Part shown: piece by piece, positions 1 through 9,412 of the stretch
Layout of the letters: the number at the start of each line of letters is the position of its first letter
Position numbering within the stretch: the stretch's first letter is position 1
DNA from: Dipteris shenzhenensis
Taxonomy: Eukaryota; Polypodiophyta; Polypodiopsida; Gleicheniales
DNA length: 64,000 bases
Strand: one strand, 5' to 3'
Assembly (NCBI GenBank): GCA_047967505.1
Contig: CM106539.1
Notes under the pieces: generated by a model
What the model was told of the DNA's origin: nothing
Seen by the model: the letters and a program-made list of their open reading frames with translations, nothing else
The model's database searches: none
Position numbers and translations under genes: made by a program

Positions 1-246
1 ATTGCAGGAGAGGTTCCAGTTTTGCACTGTGATAGTCAGAGTGCCATGCAGTTGGCACAGAATCCCATCTTTCATGCGAAGACAAAGCATATTGATGTGA
101 AGTATCACTTCATCAGAGAGGTGATTGAGGACAAGTGCATCCAGCTTGTCAAGGTTCACACAGATGAGAACCCTACAGATCTTCTTACAAAGAGTCTTTC
201 CTCAGAGCGGTTTGCACATTGTAGAGTATTGATGGATGTCGGATGA
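1..246 (+). CDS. Ty1/copia polyprotein, C-terminal end of RNase H (partial)
   Basis: The open frame runs in from the window edge and stops with TGA at 244-246. It matches the last part of a copia Pol RNase H domain. Visible motifs are HCDSQSAMQLAQNP, then HIDVKYHFIREVIEDK, then NPTDLLTKSL, the usual order at the end of copia polyproteins. The enzyme degrades the RNA strand of the RNA:DNA hybrid during reverse transcription. The rest of the element lies upstream of the window. A purine-rich tract and an LTR start follow directly, so this is the true 3' end of the element. The visible part has no stop or frameshift, so the copy may be fairly young, but completeness cannot be judged. Confidence 0.88.
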   Translation: MAGEVPVLHCDSQSAMQLAQNPIFHAKTKHIDVKYHFIREVIEDKCIQLVKVHTDENPTDLLTKSLSSERFAHCRVLMDVG

Positions 247-288
247 CATTAGGATGCCCATCTTCTCCCTTAAAGGCGCATTGGCCTT

Positions 289-300
289 TAAGCGGGAGGT
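289..300 (+). promoter_or_regulatory. Polypurine tract of the copia element
   Basis: The tract AAGCGGGAGGT lies immediately before TGTTGGGGTA, which has the usual look of a copia PPT/3' LTR junction. It would prime plus-strand DNA synthesis. Confidence 0.6.
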
Positions 301-480
301 TGTTGGGGTAAAGGCCAATGGCCCAGTCTATACCCCTTTGTACCATACATACATAATAAGAGCTTACCTTGGTCTGGGTGAGTTAGCACCCACAATTTCG
401 GTGCTCTCCCTTTCTTTGTTGCTCTCCGATAAGACCTCCTCTCCATCAAGTATGACTTGACCAGTCCCTAGACCACATAC
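301..480 (+). repeat. 3' LTR of the copia element (start clear, end approximate)
   Basis: The LTR begins TGTTGGGG at 301, just after the polypurine tract. The right end is uncertain: a CA dinucleotide near 480 (CCACATACA) is a reasonable terminus, but the 5' LTR is outside the window, so it cannot be aligned. The section holds no coding sequence. Confidence 0.55.
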
Positions 481-536
481 ATTATAGCTATTTTGAGAAT
501 CTATTAGAGCACATAGATGAACAACTTGACATAAAT

Positions 537-794
537 GCCAAAACTCTCCTCCTCACTAATTCCATCCACATCACATCATAACACTTCTTCCCTTACACAT
601 TCAAAAACATAGGAAAGCCAGCCAAAGGGTTCACACCTCGCCAATGGAGTCTTATCTTGGTGGTTGCCAAAACTCTCCTCCTCACTAATTCCATCCACAT
701 CACATCATAACACTTCTTCCCTTACACATTCAAAAACATAGGAAAGCCAGCCAAAGGGTTTGCACCTCGCCAATGGGGTCTTACCTTGGTGGTT
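537..794. repeat. Direct tandem duplication, 2 x 129 bp
   Basis: Copy 1 covers 537-665 and copy 2 covers 666-794. Both start GCCAAAACTCTCCTCCTCAC and end CTTGGTGGTT. They differ at only a few positions (for example TTCACACC against TTTGCACC, and GGAGTCTTATC against GGGGTCTTACC), so the duplication is recent. Its right end runs into the possible SINE promoter boxes. Confidence 0.9.
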
Positions 795-850
795 AAGGCA
801 GGGGGAGGTGTGAGCGTGCGTGAGTTCGACCCTTGGCTAGGCTCCATCAG
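775..850 (+). mobile_element. Possible tRNA-derived SINE head
   Basis: TACCTTGGTGGTTAAGG (782-798) resembles a pol III box A, and GAGTTCGACCC (822-832) resembles box B. The starts are 40 bp apart, close to tRNA spacing. No A-rich tail or target duplication was identified, and the upstream 129-bp copy has box A but not box B. This is a weak call based on the two boxes alone. Confidence 0.25.
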
Positions 851-1199
851 CATTGCCAAAATAAGAAGGGTCCATACCTTAATAGTTTGGTATGATGATG
901 AGTGCAACGTGATTAGGCAACGCTAGCAGTGCGAGACCAAAGGCGCTCACTCGGACCAAGAATAAACTAGGAAAGAGCATCAACGTATAGTGTGAGGAAA
1001 GGAACGACAATTTCTAACCTGCCATGAACAAGATCATTTAAGTATTTTGTACAGTATTCATTCCAAGGAATTTTAGATGAAAGCAACTGGACATGTAGGT
1101 TTTCGATGAGATCAATCCACACTAAATCAATCTTACCTCTTGGAGCCATCATAAGGATGCCTGTACAAGAAATGGAGAGTATATTGTTGCTTCGTGGAC
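851..1199. other. No recognisable gene
   Basis: A short open frame on the minus strand (1152-967) has no family motif that I recognise. I see no repeats or RNA genes here. Confidence 0.5.
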
Positions 1200-1620
1200 T
1201 TTCAGAAGACCTTTGAGTTGGTACCCCGAGCTTGCCTCATTGCACTACGTTGAGCAATGGACATTGGAGATTATGTTATACGGGAAATCGTGGCTCTTTA
1301 TAGGAAGAGTGTGTACCATAGAGGGACTATCAGTGGAGGCGAGTAGCACCCTTGGGTTTAAGCATAGTGGCCTCTCTCCCTCACCCTCTTTATTAATGAG
1401 ATGGCCTCTTTTGTGAATACCCTAGGAGGTCGAGGATCGCCTATGGCATAGTTTGTCATACCCATCCTGCTATATGCAGATGATGTGGTGCTGATCTCAG
1501 ACATAGCAAAGGGTCTATAGGCGCATTTGACAACATTGCAATAACGAGTTACTTGGATTCTATAGATGTCCCTTTTGTGCTTTTGATATAGAAAAAGACT
1601 AACTAGATCGTCCAAGATGG
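1200..1620 (+). pseudogene. LINE reverse transcriptase relic
   Basis: The segment near 1465-1520 reads PILLYADDVVLISDIAKGL, the catalytic YADD box of a non-LTR retrotransposon RT. About 100 bp upstream, in another frame (about 1355-1400), VKHSGLSPSPSLL is a degraded form of the usual VKQGCPLSPTLF box. After YADD the frame hits stops, but residues resembling the TKL segment can still be read near 1590-1610. Several frames are needed, so this is a dead, 5'- and 3'-truncated fragment on the + strand. The surrounding DNA does not show the rest of a LINE. Confidence 0.72.
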
Positions 1621-1739
1621 CCTATGCAAGTATACATCTAGAGGACATGGATATATCTTGTGAAGCCACATGGGACCAAGATGGCCTTCTATTGGGAGCA
1701 TATGTGCAATGAAGGAGGTAGGGGCTGAATTGGTGAAGG

Positions 1740-2107
1740 CCAGAGATGGCAGGAAAGGGGGAAGAGGAGAGGGAGAGGAAAGAGGAGAGAGAGAGAGAGA
1801 TAGGAGGGGAAGAGGTAGAGGGAGAGGGAGAGAGAGAAAGGGAGTGAGGGGAAGAGAAATAGAGAGACATGGGAGAGAGTGTAGGCAACATGTAAGAGGA
1901 AGGAGGTGGGAGTAGATAGTATTAGATGTCACATCAAAACAAATAGTGGTGGATGGGGACTTAGGTGAGAGAGAGAAAGGGAGTGAGGGGAAGAGAAATA
2001 GAGAGACATGGGAGAGAGAGTGTAGGCAACGCGTAAGACGAAGGAGGTGGGAGTAGATAGTATTAGATGTCACATCAAAACAAATAGTGGTGGATGGGGA
2101 CTTATGG
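1740..2107. repeat. Purine-rich low complexity with a 139-bp tandem duplication
   Basis: From 1740 to about 1830 the + strand is almost pure A/G. A segment starting GAGAGAGAAAGGGAGTGAGG is then duplicated: copy 1 about 1828-1966 and copy 2 about 1967-2107, offset 139-141 bp, ending in AGTGGTGGATGGGGACTTA. Long open frames across it are by-products of the simple composition, not genes. Confidence 0.85.
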
Positions 2108-2259
2108 AGTCCATTTCCCACCTAAAAGGCCTCTAAAGGTCCTCTAAATTGCCCTTTTTTCCCCTTCATTACAGCCATTGCTTCACATTGAATTTTGCCC
2201 TACAAAATTTCACAGCATGGCTGTCCAAAAAGAGGCAACAAACAGCAACTACTAATCAA

Positions 2260-3236
2260 CCCGGTAGGAGATAGGGGTGGTCTTGGACAATGCTTTCTGG
2301 CTGCCATGAATTTTCATCCTCAGGGAGTCCCCACCACTTGATAAGATACTCTATGTAGACCTTGTTGCGGAGTACTCTATGTAGACCTTGTTGCGGAGTA
2401 CATGGTCTCTGAAACCCACGATGCGCTCTGGAACATAGAGGATGTGGCCGTCCTCAACCCTAGGTGGTCACTCAGGAAGAACATGGACATGCTGTCCCAC
2501 ATATGGTTTCAGCAAAGACACATGGAAAACATCATGGATCTTCGAGGTACTGGGTAGCTCCAACTGATATGCTACCTCTCCAACCTTGCGGATGATCTTG
2601 TAAGGACCATAATACCTATGAGCAAGCTTTGTGTTGGTATTACCTTTCATAGAGGCATAACGGTTCTTATGGAGACGCAAATGCACATAATCTTCCTCTT
2701 TGAACTACAAATGTCTCCTGTGTTCATCCGCATATTTCTTCTGCTTGGCTTGGACATCTTGCACATTCACCTCTTGCAAGTTGCTAAGCCCTACATTATA
2801 CTTGAGGATAATATCATGGTTGATAGTGATGATGAGGAGGAAGTATCATGACAGAAGTGCCTCAAATATTCCTCCACCCATTTGTTCACCCTTTCCAACT
2901 GTCCATCAGTCTCAGGATGGTAAGCAGTGCTAGGTGTGAGTAACATACCCACTGCTGTAAATAACTCCTACCAAAAGTGACCCATAAATTTGGCATCTCT
3001 GTCACTAAGAATTTCCTGAGGGAAACCATGATGCTTAAAATGAAGTTCTTAAGCAATTCCCGCACTTGTATTGGCACTTCCTCCTGCTCAACCTTAGAGA
3101 GACGGTATGGGGCTTTGTTTATGGGCTTACTGTCACCAGGCTCTAGAACAATGGCATGATCCACATCTCTTTTAGGAGGCAATGGGGATGGCATTTCAGC
3201 AAATACATCAGCAAAGTTTGAGAGCAACTGCTGCAT
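2260..3236 (-). pseudogene. RT start joined by deletion to integrase end and chromodomain
   Basis: The frame starts with RT N-terminal sequence (LSNFADVFAEMPSPLPPKRD, then NKAPYRLSKVEQEEV). At about 3045 it changes abruptly to the integrase core end, HHGFPQEILSDRDAKF, followed in another frame by [16 protein letters not shown] near 2925-2890. About 2690-2470 gives the integrase C-terminal region [20 protein letters not shown] and [11 protein letters not shown]. About 2370-2270 reads a chromodomain, YIEYLIKWWGLPEDENSW. The RT catalytic core, RNase H and the integrase zinc finger are missing. Chromodomains direct such elements to particular chromatin. Confidence 0.82.
2348..2399. repeat. 26-bp tandem duplication inside the chromodomain region
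   Basis: The unit ACTCTATGTAGACCTTGTTG plus six bases occurs at 2348-2373 and again at 2374-2399 with no visible difference. Because 26 is not a multiple of three, it shifts the minus-strand frame just upstream of the chromodomain core. Confidence 0.92.
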
Positions 3237-3346
3237 ATCACAATCCTCAACACGGGGAATGCTACCCCCTGAGATACCGACACATTCAATGCATAGAGGG
3301 CATACTTCTTCCTGAGCTCTCTGGCCAACTGCCTTGCTGAAATTAC

Positions 3347-3955
3347 CTACAATTCAGGAGTGGTAATGCCATGCAATGCTACAATTCTACCCTTGTGGAC
3401 AAAGCTGAGTGACAGGGCATTTAAATCCATGCTGATTTTACCCAAAGATTTTATCCAATTGCAGCCAAGGACAGCATCTATTGGGCCCATGTCCAGTGCC
3501 AAGAGATCCCCAGCAAATTTATAATCCTCAGAGAGCTTGATCCTTGCATTTTGGCAACACAATTTACTGATCAAATGCTGTCCATTTGCCCCCTCTACTC
3601 TCAGCCCACGATCAATCTCAGTAGCAATCAGTCCCACCTTCTGTAAGGTCTTAGAATTGATGAAACTATGAGTGCTACCGCTGTCCACAAGCATACGAAC
3701 AGTCCTACCATTAATTTGCCCTTTCAATCTGATAGTTTGAGCACTTTTAGCACCCATCAAGGCATGAAAAGAGAGAGCATAAATTGTTTGATGTGTATCC
3801 CAATAGATCTCCTCCTCGTCCACAGGAGCATTTCCTTTTGCATCCTCTCGCGCATGAAAAGGCGTAGCAACCTGATGCTCCACATGAAAAACTGTAGGCC
3901 GACGGCCTCGCATGCCACATGTGGGCTGAGTGTCATTGGATTGTATACCATGCAT
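3347..3955 (-). pseudogene. Retropepsin-like protease region, old gypsy element
   Basis: The 202-residue frame contains VRMLVDSGSTHSFINSKT, the aspartic protease active site D-S-G-S/T, followed by LDMGPIDAVLGCNWI, the second conserved block of gypsy retropepsins. The domain would process the Gag-Pol polyprotein. The motif itself is intact, although the element around it is broken. The frame ends at the start of the RT linker, where another frameshift occurs. Confidence 0.82.
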
Positions 3956-4351
3956 ATTATGTTCAATAGCACCACCGAGATCAATGGAAAATCAGCCCCC
4001 TTCGTGGCTCCAGTATCTGGAGCTTCTTCCACGTCCTGTGCACCCTCTGAATTATCATGAGTGGCATCCAAGGTCTCAAAAGCATCTATTAAATCCTCAT
4101 CATCTGATATCTCAATAATCATGCTGAGTTTTGCAGTACCACTGCTACGCATTTTGCAAACTTCCTGATGCTCAGGAGTCCACTTTTCACCACACTTGAA
4201 GCATAATTTTGACCGCTTTTTGCTGTCCATAATAGCCTTGGCATGTTGTTTAAATTTTGATTTTTCATTTCCAACACTTGGCTTAGCATCAAATGACCTG
4301 TATGGCTTAGCATATGGCATCTTGTTTCCTGTAACAGTGGGAAACCTTGCA
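3757..4351 (-). pseudogene. Gag C-terminal part with zinc knuckle, old gypsy element
   Basis: The minus-strand frame contains KLCFKCGEKWTPEHQEVCK near 4205-4150, a cysteine/histidine knuckle of the type seen at the end of gypsy Gag. It is preceded by a basic K-rich stretch. Knuckles of this type bind the element's RNA. An acidic linker (DDEDLIDAFETLD) follows. A frame change near 3950 separates it from the protease frame. The right edge at 4351 is the insertion point of the younger element, so this piece and 9880-10490 were once contiguous. Confidence 0.78.
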
Positions 4352-4356
4352 AAAAT

Positions 4357-4818
4357 TGTTACGCTCTAGCCGATGTGGCATGACCTCGGAAGAATCAGTC
4401 GACATTTCCCTTAAAGGATCTATCTTTGTAATATATTTGTTTGCGCTTCATGTAAATGATCGGGAGGGAATTAATGTCAAGGTCCTAGGTGAGGTTTGAT
4501 AGCACCAGACTAGGTGGATCTAAGGCTAAGGGCCCAGTGCAAAGAATGTGCCTAGGGGCAAAGGATTTAATGCATCCCAAGAGAGGGGTGAAATGTTGCA
4601 TTAGGAAGGCCCTATATGGATGACATGTGGCATGTAGATCTATCTAGGGAGATGGGGCTTGGTGAAGCTTGAGAGAGAAGAGAATAGTGATTTTTACGTA
4701 TGTTTTTCTTGGCATTCTCGGTCTGCTTGAAAGCTTCAGCAAGGCTGGCTGGGTGGATTAACTCCGGTGCTGCTCCCGTGATTTGCAGTAGGAATAGATA
4801 GTTGTGAAATTTGTGACA
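4357..4818 (+). repeat. 5' LTR of the young gypsy element
   Basis: It starts TGTTACGCTCTAGCC and ends AAATTTGTGACA, 462 bp, the same length as the 3' LTR. It would hold the promoter and polyadenylation signals. The TSD AAAAT is directly to the left and the PBS directly to the right. Confidence 0.95.
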
Positions 4819-4820
4819 TT

Positions 4821-4832
4821 TGGTATCAGAGC
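4821..4832 (+). promoter_or_regulatory. Primer binding site (initiator Met tRNA type)
   Basis: TGGTATCAGAGC, two bases after the LTR end, is the standard complement of the 3' end of plant initiator methionine tRNA, which primes minus-strand synthesis. Confidence 0.9.
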
Positions 4833-5824
4833 ACAAGGCTAGGAATTAGAGAAGGGACGGACGAACAAACAAGAGAGACAATCTGGGTCGTCGAAGGACC
4901 AGAGCGCCAAATGAGCGGAGAGTCCAAGTGACGGACAGACTGTATTAACGCTGCGACGTGACGACGACTTTAGTGGTGGTACGTGACGACGAGGAGACTG
5001 ATTCCAGGCAGAACAGCGCAGTGGTCCTCTGGCACTGGCGAGCAAGAATTGCGGTGTGTAGGGCAATTGACGAAATTGTTGATGATCATCCCGTGACTTG
5101 GCTGTTAGCGCTGCCCGTAATCTACAATGGAAGCGTAAGGGATCCCGTAAGGTTGTGACGATAGGCGTGGAGCGCTAGTCGACGAGCAGTTGACCCGAAA
5201 TCAGGATTTGGGCAGCGAGCACGTAAGCTGTGATCTGGAGCGGACGACAAGCTGGGAGATCAGAAGTGATGCAGCGGAAGCGCGGTGGCTCGTGTGCATC
5301 TTCGAGAAGATTTGGGGATGGGCAACCCGTAGCCAGAGAACATCTCGATCAGACATCTACACCTTGGCAGACAAAGGAAGAGGCCATGCAATCCAAGAAG
5401 GCTGTGGTGAAATCGTTGATGACCAGGGAGCTCTCTTTGACCTCCATCAATTCCGTGTTTTTTTTTTCTGGACTTTGTCGGTTAATGCTCTGCTTTCATA
5501 AACAGGATCTTATGAGTGATCAGCCTGCATGAGGCTTTGTTGTTGTAGCAGGGACAGATTATGCTTGACGGTATGCCGATGTGCTGCAGTCAGAGTTTGC
5601 AAAAGCTTCCCTAGGATAGGGAAAAGCGTCATTTGGGATATATGCCTGTGTTAAATGCCTAGTTAGTGTGAATCTGGGATTGCAGGAATTCCCTAGTATA
5701 GGGAATTATGTCAGAGTGTCAGTACACTGAATTGTGTCAGTTTGTAAATACAGTTTTCTAGCGGTGTTTAAAAAAAAAACAAAAAAAAACAAAACAAAAC
5801 AAAACAAAACATCCATTGAACTGA
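4833..5824 (+). other. Leader between PBS and gag, ending in an A-rich tract
   Basis: About 1 kb without a recognisable coding domain; the short frames in it show no known motif. At 5769-5811 the leader ends in an A-rich tract, first A runs and then repeated CAAAA units, 14 bp before the gag ATG. Such unstructured A/CAA-rich leaders can favour ribosome entry in plants, but that role is only an inference here. Confidence 0.6.
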
Positions 5825-6906
5825 ATGGAAGCAGAAGAAGGGGCTTCCAGGAGGGACCCTGGTGAGTCAGGAGTCCGGCCGATCCAGCAGGTGTCGCGCC
5901 CAGTAGCTCACACTTTATCTGGCAGGATTGCATTGCTTGAGGATGCCTTGAAACAGTTGTTAGCGCAGCAGTTACAGGCCAATGCAGGGCAGTCTGAACT
6001 TAGGAGAGCGATACACAGTATGTCTGCCAGACCTTCTCGAGAGGAGAAGGGAAAGGCTCCAATGGAACCGGAGTCTAGTGTCCATACGGTCGAGCCCAGG
6101 AAGGCTAAAGTGCCAAATATTGCCAATTACAGGCCAGAAAAGTATTCTGGTCGGATGAACGACCGTAGCTCCGATGTCATTGAGACTTGGTTAACAAATG
6201 GGACGAGGCGTTCGCCATTTGTGAAATCAGAAATGACATCAAGAAGATCCGTGAGGCCACTCACATGTTTAGTGAGGCAGCGGATCGGTGGTGGATTAAA
6301 CAACAAAAAGATGGTATAGCATCCACTACCTGGGAGGGGTTTAAAAGAGAGTTCAGGAAACACTTCTTACCTCCTGACGAAGCATCCCGAGCTTGGGATC
6401 AATATAGGAACCTTTGTTAGAGAAATTTATCAGTGGCAGAATACATTGATAAGTTTCGAGAGAGTGTAATGAAGATTGATGAACCCCTGCCTCAATCAAT
6501 CCAAGTGAAAGATTTCATATTTGGATTGAATGATCGAATAAAAATGGAAGTTCGGGCTAAGTACGCGAACACGTTAGATGACGCAATAGCCATAGCCCTG
6601 AACTATGAAGATGCCAAGGGCAGCAGGCCAAGTGGGTTTGCACAGGTCGGAACCCAGTATGGGTATCCGAAGAAATATGGGTTTAAGAAGAAATGGACTA
6701 GTAGAGAGAGTGGTTCTCAGCCGAGTGGTCAAGCCAAGCAGGCGAAACCAGCTGAAACTCCTAAATCGAGTACCACCATTAGAGTGAAAAGGAAAGTAAT
6801 CCCAATGGCAGCCCGGGCTTGGTCTAAGTCTCCCTTGAACCCAGAACAAAGGGAAAAAGCGAGGAGAGAAGGCTTATGTTTTGGTTGCCTTCAGCCTCAT
6901 CAGTAG
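5825..6906 (+). pseudogene. Gag of the young gypsy element (frameshift and stops)
   Basis: ATG at 5825 opens a frame with a Q/A-rich helix (LEDALKQLLAQQLQ) and then FKP-type gag sequence (NYRPEKYSGRMND). At about 6190 the frame shifts to one carrying MFSEAADRWWIKQQ and FKREFRKHFLPPDEA, the Retrotrans_gag core. A TAG at 6418-6420 interrupts it. The frame then continues with VAEYIDKFRESVMK, VKDFIFGLNDRIKMEV, and a basic region, and ends in a zinc knuckle CFGCLQPHQ whose next codon is a TAG (6904-6906) just before KDCP. All gag parts are present, so the lesions are one frameshift and two stops in an otherwise full-length gene. Confidence 0.85.
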
Positions 6907-6936
6907 AAGGATTGTCCACGTAACAAAGATCGTCGG

Positions 6937-8499
6937 ATGGCTGAGATGGTGATCTCAGAATGCGACGTGGAGATGGAGGGAAGTCCCAGAGCAGAAGAGA
7001 TACAGATTCAGCTAGCGGGATCTTCTCAGAGGTTAGTACCTTGTTTGTTATGTGTGTCTGTTGCTAAGCTAGTGATGAGTGTACGTGATAACATCCTATC
7101 TAAGCCCGCAGCAACGGGGTATACAGCCTTTAATGATACGGAGTTAATTAAAATGAAAGGGCAAGTGGCCAATCATGATGTCATTGTGTTGTTTGACTCA
7201 GCGTCAACTCACAATGTGATTAACTCCAAGCTCGTGAAGAGGCTGAAGTTAAAAACAAGTCCATTTGACTATGCGTATACAGTCAGGATGGCAGATGGGA
7301 GTTCAACTGAAGTATGGGACCAAAGGGTTACCCAGTTGGAGCTTCGTATTCAGGACTATGCTGAGAAGCTTGATTTTGAAATGACTAAGCTTGCTCATGC
7401 AGATATAGCCCTGGGTATGGCGTGGCATTCTAGGAAGAATCCAGCCATTGATTGGAAAAAGCACTTATATCAATTCAAGATGAATGATGTGCTTTATGTC
7501 TTGAGAGGTGAGAAAGATATACCTGAGGGACCGTTGGTTTCCGTAATGGAAATCCGAAAAGCTCAAGAAGAGTTTTTATTCCTTTGCACAGCATCGGTAG
7601 AGCCGGTTGATGATTCTTCGGCTAGCACTGATGTTACGCAAAGTGGTGAGATGGCCGAGCTGGCTAATCTTATAACAGAGGAGTTCTCTGAATGTTTTAG
7701 GGATGAACTACCTTATGGGTTACCTCCAGAGCGGAATGTTCAGCATAAGATTGAACTGATTCCGGGGGCAGAACCTGTAAATAGACCTCCCTATAGAATG
7801 AGTTTTACTGAAGAGGCGGAGGTGCGTAGACAACTGGAAGAATACCTCAAGTTGGGGCAGATTCAACGAAGTTTCTTACCTTTTGCTTCGCCAGTGATAT
7901 TAAAGAAGAAAAAGGATGATACGTTTCGCCTCTGTATAGATTACAGAGCATTGAATGATATCAGTGTTAAGCACAGGTATCCGATGGCTCGGATTGATGA
8001 TTTACTAGATGCATTACATGGAGCCGTGATTTTCAGCAAGATAGATCTTAAGTGTGGCTACCATCAGATCCGGATTAGAGTTGAGGATGTGCATAAAACC
8101 GCTTTCAGAAGCAGGTTTGGTCATTATGAGTTTTTGGTAATACCCTTCGGACTTACCAATGCTCCAGCGACATTCGTCATGCTTATGAACGATTTACTAC
8201 GTCCGTATATCGGAAAGTTCGTAGTACATTTTATTGACGATATCCTGATATTCAGTAAAAGTATTACTGAGCATCGTGAACACTTAAGAGTAGTGTTCAG
8301 TACTTTGAGGAAAGCCAGTCTGTATGTAAATAAAAAGAAAACTATACTGTGTATGGTTAGGCTTGAATATTTAGGATTCATAGCTACTCCAGAGGGGGTA
8401 GAAATGGATCTAAAGAAAGTGGCTGCGATACTAACTTGGCCAATCCCTCAGAGTCTAACCGCGCCTGCGATCATTCTTGGGGTTTGTCCAGTTTTATAG
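6937..8499 (+). CDS. Protease and reverse transcriptase of the young gypsy element
   Basis: A 520-residue open frame. Residues about 85-105 contain FDSASTHNVINSKL, the retropepsin active site, with A in place of the usual G (DSA rather than DSG). RT runs from about residue 245 to 500. It shows LPPERNVQHKIELIPG, PFASPVILKKKKDDTFRLC, IDYRALNDISVKHRYP, FSKIDLKCGYHQIRI, IPFGLTNAPATF and the catalytic FIDDILIFS. Both catalytic aspartates are kept. The frame ends at 8497-8499 by a frameshift near 8475, where the RT-RNase H connection continues in the next frame. The protease change may make the enzyme inactive. Confidence 0.9.
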   Translation: MAEMVISECDVEMEGSPRAEEIQIQLAGSSQRLVPCLLCVSVAKLVMSVRDNILSKPAATGYTAFNDTELIKMKGQVANHDVIVLFDSASTHNVINSKLVKRLKLKTSPFDYAYTVRMADGSSTEVWDQRVTQLELRIQDYAEKLDFEMTKLAHADIALGMAWHSRKNPAIDWKKHLYQFKMNDVLYVLRGEKDIPEGPLVSVMEIRKAQEEFLFLCTASVEPVDDSSASTDVTQSGEMAELANLITEEFSECFRDELPYGLPPERNVQHKIELIPGAEPVNRPPYRMSFTEEAEVRRQLEEYLKLGQIQRSFLPFASPVILKKKKDDTFRLCIDYRALNDISVKHRYPMARIDDLLDALHGAVIFSKIDLKCGYHQIRIRVEDVHKTAFRSRFGHYEFLVIPFGLTNAPATFVMLMNDLLRPYIGKFVVHFIDDILIFSKSITEHREHLRVVFSTLRKASLYVNKKKTILCMVRLEYLGFIATPEGVEMDLKKVAAILTWPIPQSLTAPAIILGVCPVL

Positions 8500-8956
8500 A
8501 AGGCATATCAAAGGATATTCCGAGATAGTATCGCCATTGACTAATCTAACCTCAGATAAAGTACCTTTTATATGGGGACAGAATCAACAAGAAAGTTTTA
8601 ACACCATAAAACAAGCTGTGGTCACAGGACCGGTGTTAAAAATAGTTGATCCCCAGAAACCGTTGTTCCTGGAAACCGATGCAAGTGGCATTGCGGTAGG
8701 AGCAGCTCTTCTTCAAGAGGGAAGGCCAGTAGCCTTTGAAAGCAAGAAGCTTTCTCCCTCTCAGCGAAATTGGCCAACTCATGAATTCGAGTTGTATGCT
8801 ATTATCCATGCTTTGAAAACATGGAGGCATTATTTGTATGGTTCAGAGTTTTATGTGGATGTGGATCATGATACTCTGAAACATTTTAGTAAACAGCCTA
8901 ACTTGAGGGGCCGCCAAGCTAGGTGGGCAGAGCTCATGCAGGAGTTCGTATGGTAA
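8477..8956 (+). CDS. RNase H of the young gypsy element (separate frame)
   Basis: The frame starts in the RT connection (GFVQFYRRHIKGYSEIVSPL) and continues into RNase H, with FLETDASGIAVGAALLQ, RPVAFESKKLSPSQRN, FELYAIIHALKTWRHY and VDHDTLKHF. These are the usual blocks of the gypsy RNase H-like domain. It overlaps the end of the RT frame by 23 bases in a different phase, so one single-base indel separates them. It stops at 8954-8956. The integrase zinc finger and catalytic core that should follow are absent. Confidence 0.88.
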   Translation: MGFVQFYRRHIKGYSEIVSPLTNLTSDKVPFIWGQNQQESFNTIKQAVVTGPVLKIVDPQKPLFLETDASGIAVGAALLQEGRPVAFESKKLSPSQRNWPTHEFELYAIIHALKTWRHYLYGSEFYVDVDHDTLKHFSKQPNLRGRQARWAELMQEFVW

Positions 8957-9013
8957 CGTATGGAAAAAACTATGACTCTTTCTAGTGTGTTTTATTGAGT
9001 TCTAGAGTAGTCG

Positions 9014-9400
9014 TTGACTTCAGGAGAGTGTGCTAAGTTATCACCTCGATACTGTGGGCCGTGGTTAATTCTAAAGAGAATAGGCAAGGTAGCCTATAAA
9101 TTAGAATTGCCACAGGGGTGTAAGGTGCACCCGGTTTTTTATGTTTCGCGCTTAAAGAAATTTTTACATACGGGTGACTCACTAATCGAAGGTGTGGTTT
9201 TGTTTCAGGAGATAGAGGATAATGCGAGGCGCAAACCAACAAGAATCCTGGACCGAGGAACAATGCAAATACGAAATCGGAAGATACCCACGGTGTTGGT
9301 TGCATGGCATGGTCAGCCTCTATCCGAAGCTACCTGGGAATCCGTATACCAGTTGCGGAGAGTGCTCCCAGACTTTATAATCGAGGACGCTGATGTCTGA
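9014..9400 (+). pseudogene. Integrase C-terminal tail with chromodomain-like end
   Basis: The frame begins LSPRYCGPWLILKRIGKVAY, the conserved start of the integrase C-terminal region in gypsy elements, and continues KVHPVFYVSRLKKFL. The end, IPTVLVAWHGQPLSEATWES, resembles a degenerate chromodomain or chromodomain-like tail. Roughly 300-400 residues of integrase expected between RNase H and this point are missing, so the copy cannot integrate its own DNA. The stop is 12 bp before the 3' LTR. Confidence 0.83.
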
Positions 9401-9412
9401 AGAGGGAAGGAA
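9399..9412 (+). promoter_or_regulatory. Polypurine tract of the young gypsy element
   Basis: GAAGAGGGAAGGAA, all purines, sits directly against the 3' LTR start at 9413. Confidence 0.9.

Noticed and set aside
1603-2121. Open frame of 172 residues on the minus strand
   Set aside because: It is a by-product of purine/pyrimidine-rich simple sequence and a tandem duplication; the S/L/P-rich product has no domain.
3668-4060. Open frame of 130 residues on the + strand
   Set aside because: Lies opposite the clear minus-strand gag/protease frames of the old gypsy element and has no motif.
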